A DNA stretch of 64,000 nt from Vespula vulgaris (Eukaryota > Arthropoda > Insecta > Hymenoptera > Vespidae), in NCBI RefSeq assembly GCF_905475345.1, contig NC_066588.1:11153473-11217472 (forward strand), read 5' to 3'. Below are positions 39,610-52,613 of the stretch, piece by piece. Each line of letters opens with the position of its first letter. Position 1 is the first letter of the stretch. The translations under genes were made by a program, and so were the position numbers. The notes below the pieces were generated by a model. That model worked only from the letters and a program-made list of their open reading frames with translations. It ran no database searches and was not told the DNA's origin.

Positions 39610-41219
39610 TACGTCACGTGAAGAAGTTGCCCATATATGATATATATAATAATATTATATTGTTAGGCCTCATAATTGGAAGGATCACCGATGAAGTGAG
39701 ACGGAAATATTTATTTTGTCTATTGTACGCAAAGTGTATACAGGTGGTTAAATATGAAATTAAATTATACAATCATTACAGACATACGTAAGAGTAAGAT
39801 ACAACGAATAAATAAAATTAAGCTATATTCGTTTATAAATGTTTTTCTATAATAAAAAAATATATTAAATAAGAAAACAGTCTTCGAGATAATTTGTTAT
39901 AATAAAAATAGTTAAGTAATATTCGCAGAATAGAAAATTAAAAATAAAAATTATATTCTACAAAATTATATTTCTTTATAAGAATGTGTTGCATGAAGAT
40001 TAATTATAAATATAATAATAATAACAAAATAAATAAAGATAATGAAATTATCAAATATAATTGATATTTTATTAGTGAAATACGTATAGAAAGGAATACA
40101 AAAATAACAATAAATTTGATATATATAGTTATTAATAAGTATTAATAGTCTACAATAATTATTGATTAATAAATACGTAATATATCATTGTTTGAGGTTA
40201 ATTCAAAAACATTTAACTACTTTCGATGTACAATGAAATCATTTGAAAAACTGAAATTGATTATACGTTATTATCATTTATTAAAATAATTGTATAAGAA
40301 ATATTTATATTATATTATTCAATATTTAACGAAATGTTTTTCGTTTTTAATACTTTTCATCGAAATGGTTTCATATAATTAGTACAATTTATATATATTC
40401 ATAAAATAGACTATAATATATTTTAGTAATAGAAGACAAAAATTTTCCTACATTTATAAAAATATATTAAATTAATAAATTTCTTACTGCTTTAACCTCC
40501 AAACAGCGTTTCACGGCACGTGAGTTAATATCTCTGCTTTTATTGAGAGAGTTATCACAAATACGTATAATGAACAACTGATATTATCGATATTATAATA
40601 TTATCGACACTTCCGATCCTAACTGATAATATAATAATATTACATATATGCCTTTAGTACATCGTCAGTGATAAAATCAAATTTTTTCTATCAACCAATA
40701 AAGTATATTTAAGAAAATCAGAAATCTCAAGTATGATTGGTATATCGAATAACTCTTTAATTCAATGAATAATAACTTGTTTCCTTATTACATTTATGTG
40801 ATTGGATAAGTTTTATTGTTAACCGAATTACTATTAAAAATTTTGTATTTAAATGTATTTCTTTGAAAAAAATTTTGTTACATATTACGATATAATAATT
40901 TTTTCTAATTTAAAAGATTGTAAAGAGAATTATTTTGAAATATATTTCACCAAGTAATTGATCCAATTTTTTATTATTTAAATATAATAAAATATATAAC
41001 ATGTATTGGCAATACTGCAACCACTTTATTCGTACATCTGCCGTTGTTGGTAATATAGTAAGTGTGGTTGAGTTTTATAGGTTATGATTGTAATAGATAT
41101 ATAGGAAAAATCGTGCAAAAACCAAGATATTGATAATATTTTCAAGAATTGTATTAATTTAATAAATTTCATGATTTAACATAATTATTAAAGTATTTAA
41201 TTACTTTTGTATTTAAAAA

Positions 41220-43890
41220 ATGGCTATAAAAAAAACTCAACGGCATGCACGTGCAATGCAAAAAGGTGTACGAGGTTCGTTTAAAAATATTGAGAAACAA
41301 AAACAAGAAAAGAAAATTAAGGTAAAGGATAAGAAAGCTTTGATTATTGCACAAGAAATTAAATTTGCACGGTTATTGGCATGTAATGATAAGAAAATAA
41401 GAGATAAAGTTTTAAAAAGCGTCAAGAAATGGTTAACAGTACGTTCTAAAAGTTCATTTGGTAAGAATTTGCTATTTTATTTTCAAGAATAAAACTTTTA
41501 AATCATATTGAGATATATGTTTATATCTCTAATATAATATATTTAATTAGTCTTCTTTTATCTCAGAATTAACAGAAGCAGATTTTATGAGATTATGGAA
41601 AGGTTTATTTTACTGCATGTGGATGTCAGATAAACCGTTAGCTCAAGAAGAGTTAGCTGAATCCCTTAGTAAAATTGTACATTGTTTGGATTCGATGTCA
41701 AACGTATTATTGTATACTAAAAGTACTTTGAAAACTTTAGCGATAGAATGGTTTGGTATAGATCAATATAGATTGGATAAATTCGCAATGGTAAGTTTAT
41801 AGAATGTATTCCTATTTATGATTATATAATAATAATGGTCATAGTAAATGTATAATAATTTAAAAAATATATACTATTCTATATAATTACAGTTAGTGAG
41901 GAGAATATTACGACAAACTTTTAAAATATGTCATGATAAAAACTGGGATATTGAATGGGTACAAGGTTTAATGGAAATTTTAGAACAACTTTTATTGGAT
42001 AAAAAATTTTGTTTAGGTTTTAAAATGCATGTAACAGAATTATATTGGGAAGAAATTGCAAAGGTAAAAACTTATAAAATACTTAAAGAGAAGAAATACT
42101 ATTATTTTTCTTTTTATGAAGGTCAGCTGTGGAAATTTACCAGAAGATATTGTCACAATACTTATTAAGCCATTTACTGCCTATTTGACTACAATAGAAG
42201 AAGAAAGACTAATTAAGCATATCATGAGACATATTTTTAGATATCTTATTTTTCAATCCAATATTGGAATGGATTATAAAGAAAAATTTGAAGCATGGAA
42301 ACAAGTAAATAACAAAATAGTAGATTTAAACAATTATTTGTTTAATATTTTATAAGTCTTACTTAATAAACTTATATTTTTGAATAGGCAGGATTTCCTT
42401 GTGGTAGTATTGATGTTATGCAAAAAATAGAAGAATCAGATGAAGATAGCGATGAAGATAGTAAAATACTCTCTGAAAAAGAGTTAACAGACACCACGGA
42501 AAAAGCTTTAGATCCAAGAGCTGGTAGAGTGGACGTTGAACTGCCACAAATCAATTTTAATGCTAAAAAAATAGCTGAGTTAATCAAACAATATAAATTT
42601 CATCCATCATCAACAACAAAATCGCGAAGACAAATAGCACGTCTTATAGAAGAGTATGTAATACAATGTATTTTATAATGTAATATAATACGTAATATAT
42701 TACTTCTTTTCTCTGACATTATTATTTTTAGATTTACAGAAATTTCGGAAGGTAGAATGCCTCTTGGTATAAAAGAAATAAAAGTTATAGACAAAGATAG
42801 ATCAAAAACGGATCCGAAAAAAGCTGCATTACGTTTATTGAAATTTGATGAAGAATTATATTCAGATAGTCATAGAAGTAAACGAAAGAAGAAGAAAAAT
42901 GAACAATCAGATGAAAATTCTATTAATGAATCACAAAGTGAGAGTACTACTTTAGAATCAAATAAAGAATTAAATAAAAAGAAAAGAGTTAATCAAGATT
43001 TAAAATATAGTTCATATGAATCGAATGAAACAATAGAATCACGTTTAAAAAATTCAAAGATGACCAAAGTACCAGCATTGATTATTAATCGTTCTAAGAA
43101 TAAACAAAAAAAACGAAATCAACTTGAGAGAGGAATTTTAAAACATAAGAAAAATGACATGAGTACGATTGTATCTAATAAAGTAAATAAACAAAAAATA
43201 GGGAAAACGAAATCAACTTTACGAATTCACGAAAAAAATACAACTAAAAATGTAATTGTACACAAATTGAAAAAATTAAAAAATAATATATGTGGACAAT
43301 GGGATGTATCAGATAACATTGTTCCACCTATCTCTTTGACTCCAATTCACACTAATGTTAACGAAAATAAAACTAATAACGTATGTAATACAGAACTTAA
43401 TACATCGATGTCAAGCGATACAAATGATGCAACGTTCGATAAACAGATAGAATGGTTGAGACCTACATTAAAAAAATCTATAGTGAGTTTCTTAAAAGAT
43501 AAACTAATTTAATTTTGTTTGAGCGATAAGTTAATTAGTAAATAATAGGTTATTAAGAAAATAGTCCTATTAAGAACAGATAAACCTATTATTAAGAATA
43601 GACCTATTAAGAAAATAGCATATTAAGTAAATCGAATAACTTATCATTTACAGGCATCAACGGAACACCTCCAAGAACAAAATAAATCTATTAATGATTC
43701 AAGATTAAAAAAACGCGTAAAGATCGTCTTACAGCGTAACACTTCTCAACATACGTCTGATTATATTCAACAAATCCGGAAAAGTCCAGCTATCCCTTTC
43801 GATGCTAATAAAAAACCTTTAGTAGGTGTTTTAAAAGCGAGCCCTATACCAAGTCCAGTAAATCCATTTTATAAAAGACACATCAAATAA
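41220..43890 (+). CDS. RRP1: Ribosomal RNA processing protein 1 (RRP1/Nop52 family)
   Basis: Nucleolar protein needed for 27S/32S pre-rRNA processing and 60S subunit assembly. Seven exons: 41220-41460, 41567-41790, 41893-42063, 42122-42304, 42388-42653, 42732-43482, 43654-43890, giving 690 residues in phase. The Nop52 domain occupies roughly residues 45-240, with EIKFARLLACNDKKIRDK, FMRLWKGLFYCMWMSDKP and FFLGFKMH-type helical blocks (here FCLGFKMH). A central acidic stretch (EESDEDSDEDS) precedes a second conserved block ending RMPLGIKEI. The C-terminal half is lysine-rich and low-complexity, as in Nop52/RRP1B, and ends NPVNPFYKR-like (SPVNPFYKRHIK). The exon-4 acceptor at 42121 was chosen because it keeps phase 0. 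The stop codon TAA lies inside an AATAAA hexamer (43886-43891). Confidence 0.93.
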
Positions 43891-44112
43891 ATACAATTAT
43901 GCAACGAACGGACTTAGATAATTGTTTGTTAATAATAAAAATAAAAGTACAACCATTTATTTATAATATATCTGATCTTCTTCATTGTCCTTCAATGATA
44001 AATTACACATATATTCAAAAGATATCCATCATTATCGATATTTCTAAAATTCGAAGAAGAGAAGTCAATTAAGGAGATGGTCGCTGATTGAGAATCATAC
44101 GATATTTAACAG

Positions 44113-44489
44113 CCCATCTCATTTAAAAGGCAACATTTCTCAGCGAACGCTCGTAGAAAGTGGTCAACCAATGAGCTGAGAAGAATACTGTTCCCTATCG
44201 AAGAAGTGGGTTCTCTCAGTAGCGTGGCGGAGGGCAATACCGGTTCGATTTATCATCTCTTGGCAGTGTCGTGGAGCTGTGCTATCCAGTGGTTAGTCAT
44301 TGATACATACAAGACTTTTAGGAAGGACTACGAACGGTACAACAATACGGCAGTAGATATATCTCCGATTTTATTCAACAAGATAGAAGAAACAAAATTA
44401 AATACGGACGATCACGATCGGATCAAGAAAGGAAGAAATGTCGTTTCGACAAAGGACGCTTTTATGCGTCATCTTGATCATCGTCACAG
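44113..44489 (+). other. Possible unassigned exon with a strong donor
   Basis: An open frame without internal ATG runs from an acceptor-like TTTAACAG (ending 44112) to a consensus donor CACAG/GTAAGA at 44490. It is less AT-rich than its surroundings and would encode about 125 residues, including a hydrophobic LLAVSWSCAIQWLVI stretch. I recognise no family. It could be an internal coding exon, a 5' untranslated exon of the downstream deacetylase (an AT-rich TTTAAAAG lies at 44122), or chance. Confidence 0.3.
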
Positions 44490-44743
44490 GTAAGAAGATA
44501 CGCGTTTCTTCGCTGGTGCGCTTCATCCCTATTATCGTTATTATTTCTCGATTAATTATTTAACTTAATTTTAATTTTAATTTTTTATCGAGAGAAAAAA
44601 AGAAAAATATTCGATACATATTAATCATCTTTTTTAACTCATATTTTGGATTCTACGTACGTAATCAAGAGATACAGACGGTAATGGAGAAAGAAAAAGA
44701 GGGAGAAAGAAAGAGAGAGACAGAAATATTGCTTCGACTCGTG

Positions 44744-44762
44744 TATAAAACGAGATCCAGTC
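44744..44762 (+). promoter_or_regulatory. Putative TATA promoter
   Basis: TATAAAA at 44744-44750 follows a GA-rich tract (about 44692-44722) and precedes an initiator-like CCAGTC at 44757-44762, a rather short spacing. The first ATG downstream (44856) opens a 91-codon frame with hydrophobic stretches but no recognised domain. It may be the chitin deacetylase promoter. Confidence 0.35.
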
Positions 44763-45387
44763 GTCCTTGTCGTCTGAATTCGTAAAACATCGCGAATCCC
44801 TTTCGAAAATTGCGAAACTAGACGACCGATCGAGATTCATCAAGCTTTCTTATCGATGACACTCCTCCGCAGACGCGTTCGATCAATGCTAACGTTTTGT
44901 ACCTTCGTTTCTTTCGCTCGGCTACCACTCTATACGTTCTCCATTGCATTCATTACAATAAGAGAGTTATTTTTCTTATCTTTCTATCTACAGTATTTCT
45001 CTATCCATTCGAACCGTTCTTATTACCGGAATTCCACGCTTTTTCTTACTTACCTATACACATTGAATTATTTCTTGGAATTGTTTCTTGAACGAAAACC
45101 TTTAATAAAAATCCCTTGTAAAGAAGATTGAAATTTTTGTAAACGAAAAACAAAAAAAGATTTTTATTTCGACCTTAAAAAAAAAAAAAAAGAAAGGAAA
45201 ATCATATCGTAAAGGATAATCGTCTCTTTCGTGTCGGATGATTTTTATAAGTAAGAAAAATGTTAGCTATTTTGGTAAAACAGCATCCTCGTTGGTTTCA
45301 CTCATATTTACATAAGTCCCACTACCTACACATATGGCATTATAGCGGGATCTCAGAAGAACGATAAACACGTGTATATGCATACAA

Positions 45388-45406
45388 ACACACACACACA
45401 CACACA
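45388..45406 (+). repeat. (CA)n microsatellite
   Basis: About nine CA dinucleotides are present in the gene-poor stretch upstream of the deacetylase exons. Confidence 0.85.
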
Positions 45407-47429
45407 AATAGAAACGTTGCACCTGAACGCTTTGCTAGGTACAACGTCATTGCCACACCGGTACCTTCACTTTCCACTTTACAAGTAAACGTATCGTTTT
45501 GACATCCACGCGTACGATTTATCGTTCGATTATTTTATACAAAATTATGCGTACTTATTATCTCGATAGTGAAATTAAAATTACAACGACGATCCTAAGC
45601 GTGTATCCAAAATTTATCATTGATTAAAATCGATCGTTATTGAATCGAGAAGAATAGGTAGGAGCTTTGATCAAATGTAATTATTCAAATGTAAACGTAA
45701 TCAAATTATAGTATTCATAGTTTCGTGGAAACATCTTCGAATTGTCTTACAACAGTACCAGGATTAAGATCAGGTTGGTTTAACAATCATAAAATCAGGC
45801 ATAAGACTCTTCCTCGATGGCCACTTTCTCTTGCCTGCGTATACGCACATGATTTTAACACGTTCGAATACGATTTCGTCGGAATATATCGGAACGTATT
45901 TATTTTCACTGGATAGGTAATATATTAGTTTTAAATCTTTAGTTGATATCTCGATTTATACGTTTAAATCATTTATTGTTCGCAAGAGAAAATAATGATC
46001 AATGAAGCTAAAAAAAAAAGAATAAATAAATTATGTTAATACTCGAAGATCGAATATTTTATAAGTAAGAATGATATCTATGCATATATGTATGTAGATA
46101 TTAAAAAGAAAAAGACTCGAAAAAGATAAAAAAATTCATTGCCTATTGCGTTCTTTTTTATGATCATTTATCATAGAGTTATATAAATTAACAAATCGAA
46201 CGCGTGTGAAATAACAGAAGAAGAAATAATATCGTACTCTGGATATACGTTTAGAAAATAATATCACAGGAACTAGTTAGGGCTAAAGAATTTGCTTTCT
46301 CGTATCAACGTGTAACACTTCCAAGCATAAATTCTTCTCGAGACAAATGGTATTCATTGTCAATTCCGTTCGTATCTTTCGACCGTTCCACGAAGCCAAA
46401 TTCAATGCCGAAAAATTTTCTAAACTTGCGATCGTCGAGATAATTCGATTTGTGTGACAAATTTTGTTAATAGGTTTGCTCGTGTATTCGAAGTACAGTG
46501 GTATGTCACAATCGCGTTCTTCATCGCTTTCTCAAGTCTCTTTTCTGATAGCTTTGGAATTTCTCTCACCCATTTACTTTGCTTGTCTGCAAGTTTCCTT
46601 GAACACACTGTAACTTTCATCTTCATCGATGAATGTCTGTTGTGTTCTCATAAAGAAATAAAAGTACTTCGAGATATTATCTCCGAAGAATATTTAAAAG
46701 AAAAGAGAAAAAGAAAACGAAATGAAAAGAAGAAAAAAAGAAACTACGAAGTGGAATAATTCACGTATAATCGCGTGCAGGTTGATAGATTCGCATCCTC
46801 CTATTGTTAGTTAGTTCATTACGAAATAAGCCGACTATTACTCTTTCGAAACATTTAACGTTATAGACACTATCATATTACAGCCTTTATGACGAAAACA
46901 TAAACATAATTCGAATTGCTTTAAACGATTCCTAGACTTGGGTATAATTACCTTCTATAATAGATGGTGCCGTTGATAACGAAGCTAATCTAATGCCGAT
47001 GATATGCCGTTGAGAGTTCAACGACTCTTCATTGCTAATACAATCGTTTAGATAATGTAAATTGTGAAGGTCTGCAGTAAAATAATTACCGATAGATTGT
47101 ATATATCTAACGTATATACATATACATACTTCGCGTTCTTTGTAGAGAAATTAATTCCATTCGTTAAGTCACTTGATTAACTTAGTAATGAAGTTGTAAG
47201 ATTATAAATAAAAAAAATCTAGTAAAAGTGGAACATATAGACAGTTATGTTATTCATTCTATAAGTAATGTTAAATCTTCAACCTTGACATTTCGCCAAT
47301 ACGACTACTTTCAATTCAATTTTTAATCTCTCGATAATGACAAATCTTCCCGCTCTTCGTAAACTTCAGATAGGCATTTTCCTTTTTTGGCATCAAGGCT
47401 ACAATGTTTTTCTTAACTTTTTGCTGCAG

Positions 47430-49687
47430 CACAATGTCAAAAAAATAAAAAGGAAGAAGATAAAAAAGACGAAGAATTCACATGCCCGGAAGGTCAGGGA
47501 AATGGGAATTTCGCTGATCCTGCAACTTGTAGAAGATTTTATCAGGTATTTTTATTTTAATAATTGCTTCTTAAATAATCAGATATTAAATGATTCATTA
47601 AAAATTATATAATCAAATATTGACTCTGCTATTATTTGTATTTGTACAGTGTGTAGATGGATATCCGTACTTAAATAGGTGTCCTTCGGGATTACACTTT
47701 GACGATATCAGCAAATTTTGCACTTTCAAGAATGAAGCTCGTTGTGGACCTATTGCTGCGAGTTAGTATTTCAGTATCCCTTGTAATTTTTTTTTTATAA
47801 ATCTTTTCCCTTATGAACGTCGTATTTATTCTTTTTATTATTAATTGATGAAATAATATTATCTATAGCTCCACCTCCCGTAACGGATCCTCCAACGGAT
47901 CTTGCCGAAAGATGTGATACAGCAAATTGTCAGCTTCCATATTGTTTCTGTTCACGCGATGGAACGCTTATACCTGGTGGTCTTCAACCGGAAGAGGTAT
48001 AATTTCCCGAATTTAATTTGTATATTTTATCGAGACGCAGTTAAACGACTCATCAGAGTTGACATTTTTAAATTGATTCAATAAATTTTTTTACTTATAG
48101 ACGCCACAGATGATAATAATGACATTTGATGGAGCGATAAATCATAATAATTTTGATCATTATCAAAAGATTTTTACACAAGATCGATTAAATCCAAACA
48201 ACTGTCCATTGAAAGGTACCTTTTTCATCTCTCATGAGTATTGTAATTATAATATGGTACAAAGTCTAGCGCACGATGGTCATGAAATAGCTACGGAAAC
48301 AATATCGTGAGTATACCGATGATCGACGAAAGATTGTCTGTTTTTTTAATAAAATTTTAATAAAATCAACTATTTTTAGGCTTCAAAAAGGATTAGAAGA
48401 TAAAGGTTACGAAGAATGGGTCGGTGAAATGATTGGAATGCGAGAAATTCTCAAGCATTTTAGTAACATTTCAGCGAATGAAATCGTTGGTATGCGAGGA
48501 CCTTATTTGAAACCTGGTCGAAATACTCAATACAAAGTATTAGAAGATTTTGGTTATATATATGATAGTAGTATCGGAATTTCACCTCTAAAAACACCTA
48601 TATGGCCATACACTCTTGATTACAAAATACCTCATGAATGTAAAGCTGGTACCTGTCCCACTAAATCATTTCCAGGTAAAAATTGCTTCAAGTATTACGA
48701 ATCAATAAGGAATTTATTATATGCATCAAAAACTCTATAAAGACATGTCATTTATATTATAGGAGTATGGGAATTACCCCTAAATGCACATTATGTTGAG
48801 AGTTATGAAGGTGGACATTGTCCTTATCTGGATCAATGTGTCTTACATAATCATGATCCTGAAGAAGTATTTGACTGGTTACAAGAAGACTTCAATAGAT
48901 ATTATGAACAAAATAGAGCACCATATATGATGCCATTTCATACTAATTGGTTTCAAATAAAGGAACTTGAAAGAGGACTTTCTAAATTTCTTGATTGGGC
49001 AGTAACATTGTGAGTATAAAATTATTTTATAATATTTGAATAGAAATGTAATATAGAAAAAAATGTCAATATTTAGATTGTGACAATGGACTAAAATCTA
49101 TAATTATTGGTCATATTTCTTAAGATGATAGTCAACACATTTTTTTACAAAACATTTTGAAGTTCTCTTAAATTCAAATTCTTTGAGATCAAAATATTTA
49201 AAACTTAACATATTGTAAATAATTAAAGCTCATCATATCATAATAAAATACTTTTTTTTACAGACCAGACGTTTACTTTGTGACTGCTACACAAGCATTA
49301 ACTTGGATAACTGATCCAAAACCAGTTAAATCTTTAAATAATTTTGAAGGTTGGTCATGTAAGAAAAAAGAAAATATTCCTGGACCACCATGTAATAATC
49401 CAAATAAATGTGCTTTGGACTTTAAGCCTCCAGAATCCAACTTCACTACAACTAGGTAAATTAAAGAGAAAAGATTGATTTTATTTAAAAATTTTATAAA
49501 TCAACCTAATCATAAATATTTAAGCACAAATTAAATATTAATAAACATTTACATTATGTAATATAATGCCAAATAATTTTACAGGTATTTGGAGACATGT
49601 AGAGAATGCCCTTATAAATACCCCTGGTTGGGAGATGCAAAAGGTACTGGATTATACAACGATAATTATAATCCTGAAAAAAAGTAA
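47430..49687 (+). CDS. Chitin deacetylase-like protein with CBM14 domain (Cda4/5-like), first exon not found
   Basis: Secreted cuticle or tracheal protein of the CE4 family. Eight exons: 47430-47545, 47650-47761, 47869-47996, 48101-48306, 48380-48675, 48763-49009, 49264-49455, 49585-49687, giving about 466 residues; the first begins in phase 1, so a short upstream exon with start codon and signal peptide is missing. A six-cysteine CBM14 chitin-binding domain (about residues 15-55) is followed by a Cys-rich linker and the deacetylase domain. CE4 motifs: motif 1 reads TFDGAIN (usually TFDD), motif 2 reads ETISL (usually H-S/T-x-x-H), motif 3 RGPYLKPGRN, later WPYTLDY and MPFHTNWF. The metal ligands Asp-His-His are thus replaced. 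Two domains without an LDLa repeat fit groups III/IV (CDA4/CDA5) rather than serpentine/vermiform; I favour CDA4. Whether it keeps enzymatic activity is doubtful. Confidence 0.9.
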
Positions 49688-50534
49688 ATTTTTATTGCTA
49701 AATAAATTAGGTGTAATATTATGATTGTCAGTTAAGTTACATTTTGTTTATTGTTATCATCAAAATGGTTGCTATATGTGATAAAGGTCATTAATTCGTT
49801 GGTAAAGAATGTCTACAACTTCTGAATACCTATAAATATTATAGTTTATTTCAAGGAAGTATTATCATATATCTATCTAAGGAAATGCCAAAATTTATCA
49901 AGAAATATTCCTATCGAGAAATATCTATATTTTATTAATTAGTTATAAACCGTATAAAAATCATATAAGATTATATATCTTAACCTTCTTTTCTCTGCAC
50001 ATTCATAAATTTCATTTTTCATCAATATAATATTTTTATCGCAAATCATTTGGATAGACTAGGTTAAAATATACAATTAAATACTCCACATTCCTATAAT
50101 TTTCATCAATTTTTCCTAATTTAAATTCTAATTCTTAAACTAATAAAATACTATTTGTTCAATTAATTTGTATGTTAAGGTCTACTTTATTTTATCTATT
50201 CTGTAATTTTTATGAATTTATATAAGTCATATCAGATTAATTTATTTATTGTGTTACTAAGAACATTGTGACACAAGATAAGGTAAATATCTTATGTATT
50301 AATTATTCTTTGTAATAATATATTAAAAAAAAAAATATATGTAGAAGATATTATAGCTACAATTATAACTCACTGATCCAGTACAATATAGTTTAAATAA
50401 CTATATTGCTTAACGGATTGGATACCAAGGTTCGAACACTTCACTCCATTTTTTACGTTCTAAAAGAATTAAAGAAATATTGTTTCATTAAAACGTTTAG
50501 CAGAAAGATCAAAGAAATTAAATTTATTAAAAAA
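49688..50534. other. Convergent intergenic region
   Basis: 3' flanks of the deacetylase (+) and NDUFC2 (-) meet here. No further gene is seen; poly(A) and TA-rich runs are present. Confidence 0.6.
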
Positions 50535-51294
50535 CTATTTCATATTACCAGGCTTTGGAAAATCTTCTGGATGCAACGTAACGTAATGACGAAGCATTTG
50601 ATCTCTTTTTGCAAACTGGTTATTAGTAAACTCATGCAATTTATATGCTACTAAAAAACCTGCTAGTGTTGTTACGATATGTACCTGAAAACCTGTAAAC
50701 AAAATTGATTAATATGATTATAACACTTACAAGATATATTGCAATATATAAAATTAAAGTTATACATTTTTATATTTTTACTACAACGTAAATGTACATT
50801 TTGCTTATTAAATATTTAATCGTTATATGAATGAACCAAAAATTTTGATAATATAAATGTATAAAATACAAAAACAGTATTATATACTATATAATAATTT
50901 ACATTATCTATGTATATGTATTACTATGATCACTAACTAAAATTATATTAGATATTAAGTCAAAGCAATATTCCTATGTTGCATAATCGACATATATAAA
51001 AATTAAGGTTAGGATCGTGTCAATTATTAATTGATATTTTTGTCCCAAATGCGTAATATTTGTAATATTGTATCAAATATAATATTTATACGAGTAATTT
51101 ATACATTTATAAATGATAATTTAATTACCTGCATATAAAGGTCTATTCAGTAGTGTATTTCGTAAACATGCTCCTCCAAAAATTGTTAATGGCAATCCAA
51201 CCATCATTCCATATTTTTCCCAAAGAGAAGGTTGATAATCAGGCTCAGTTGTAAGTATATCCAATGCCCATTGAATGTCAGGATTATTACTCAT
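50535..51294 (-). CDS. NDUFC2: NADH dehydrogenase (complex I) subunit C2, B14.5b
   Basis: Small accessory membrane subunit of mitochondrial complex I, in the inner membrane. Two exons on the minus strand, 51294-51129 and 50692-50535, encode 107 residues, close to the family's usual 115-120. The N-terminus carries PSLWEKYG; a hydrophobic segment (about residues 30-45, GLPLTIFGGACL) is followed by a second one (HIVTTLAGFLVAYKL, from about 59). The family signature HPEDFP sits at about residues 97-102, right before the C-terminus. The start is the only ATG upstream of the conserved part in this frame. Confidence 0.9.
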
Positions 51295-52613
51295 TTTTGT
51301 AAAATAATTTGTTCAAAGTAATCGGCGAAAAACTTCAAAAATTCAATCCAAGTACGTACAACCTACTCTATCGGAGCTAAATCGAACGAACAGTATAATA
51401 TATGCCGTAATATCGAAAATATCGATAGATCATTTCATATTTAATTTTGAACATTTTATTTGAATGGTCGAAAATTAGAATTCTTAATTATAAATTATAA
51501 TATGGTTTTGAGGACTACCAAACTTTTATTACTCATATTTTCTTACTTGGTATATATTTGTATAATTTAAATTCGTATACATATTACATTATTTTATTTT
51601 ATAAACGTATATGTGTTAAAATATAAAATAAAAAGAAATTATAATTGTCATTGTATCTACAACATTTATTGGCACATACGTAGCAATACTTCTTTTTTAC
51701 ATAGCACAGCAATCTTTTTTAATTATTATATGAAAAGTACCATCAGTTGTAATAATAATAATGATAGTACTTGTTAAGATAAAATTAGTATTAAATATAT
51801 TCCAAATAAGTCTATATACTGTCTCAGAATATAGACATTATTCTTAAATTGTTTATACATCATGCTACTTATTCATATATTACAATAAATATATGACACA
51901 GATAATTCCAGTAATATCATTGATGGCACTTCACATATTCTACATTAACATATAGAATAATTATATTCTAAGTTCTATAATTTAGAAAAAAAAAAGTAAT
52001 GTTACATAGTATATTATATAATAATATACAGTTAGATGTAGAAAAATATATAGTATTAATTAAGATTGTTTTTTAAGGAAGATGATTTGTCTTGCATTAA
52101 ATGGAATAATGATATTCAGGATTTGCAATTATATACTTAATAATTGCATCAATTACATATTATTTAGAAGTAATGAGAGAAGAATGGTGGATATAATTCC
52201 TAGAATAATTTATCCTTTTTCTAAAACATATCACATATCAAATATATAAATAAAAGTATTGTGTGTCTATATTTATTGCATTTCAAGATTGAATATTTTC
52301 ATTAATTATAAATAGATAATTTATACTATTTGTACGAATAACTCATAAATAGAAATATTTATGAAAAATTACAAATGCATAACAAGTGATTGAATGGATA
52401 AGTTAATCCTAGTCAAGTTCTTTACAATTGAGACACAAATGATAACATACCATTTGTATTGTGTTTCTTAAATAATACTTATCTCGCATTGCGAGTAATG
52501 CTTATTAGTCTCATAGTAAATAATAACATAAATTGTATAATGTTGCAAATGATAAATTCCTTCATTTGTTATTATTTTCTGTACTTACATTTCATAAGAA
52601 TTTTTTGTACAAG
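51295..52613. other. Intergenic between TMEM62 and NDUFC2
   Basis: Both neighbours lie on the minus strand; this stretch should hold the TMEM62 3' UTR and the NDUFC2 promoter. I see no gene. The open frame at 52459-52680 is an antisense shadow over the last TMEM62 exon. Confidence 0.6.

Larger units (their letters stand above)
38746..41219. other. Divergent intergenic region between GMP reductase and RRP1
   Basis: This 2.5-kb gene-free stretch holds a MITE-like inverted repeat, a 10-bp and a 17-bp tandem repeat, and a short GC-richer segment (about 39361-39620). From 39800 to 41000 it is featureless AT-rich DNA. Promoters of both flanking genes should lie at its two ends. Confidence 0.6.
43891..47429. 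other. 3.5-kb stretch between RRP1 and the chitin deacetylase
   Basis: This should contain the deacetylase promoter and its missing first exon. A possible exon at 44113-44489 and a TATA promoter at 44744 are listed separately. Other elements are a poly(A) run at 45177-45192 and a (CA)n tract. No other coding sequence is supported on either strand; the open frames at 46420-46759 overlap each other and match nothing I know. Confidence 0.5.

Noticed and set aside
46420..46759. Overlapping open frames on both strands, one lysine-rich and one hydrophobic
   Set aside because: They mirror each other antisense, lack ATG starts or splice context, and match no family.
50425..50440. GGTTCGAACA, resembling a tRNA B box
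   Set aside because: No A box or cloverleaf arms can be paired around it, so it is not called as a tRNA.
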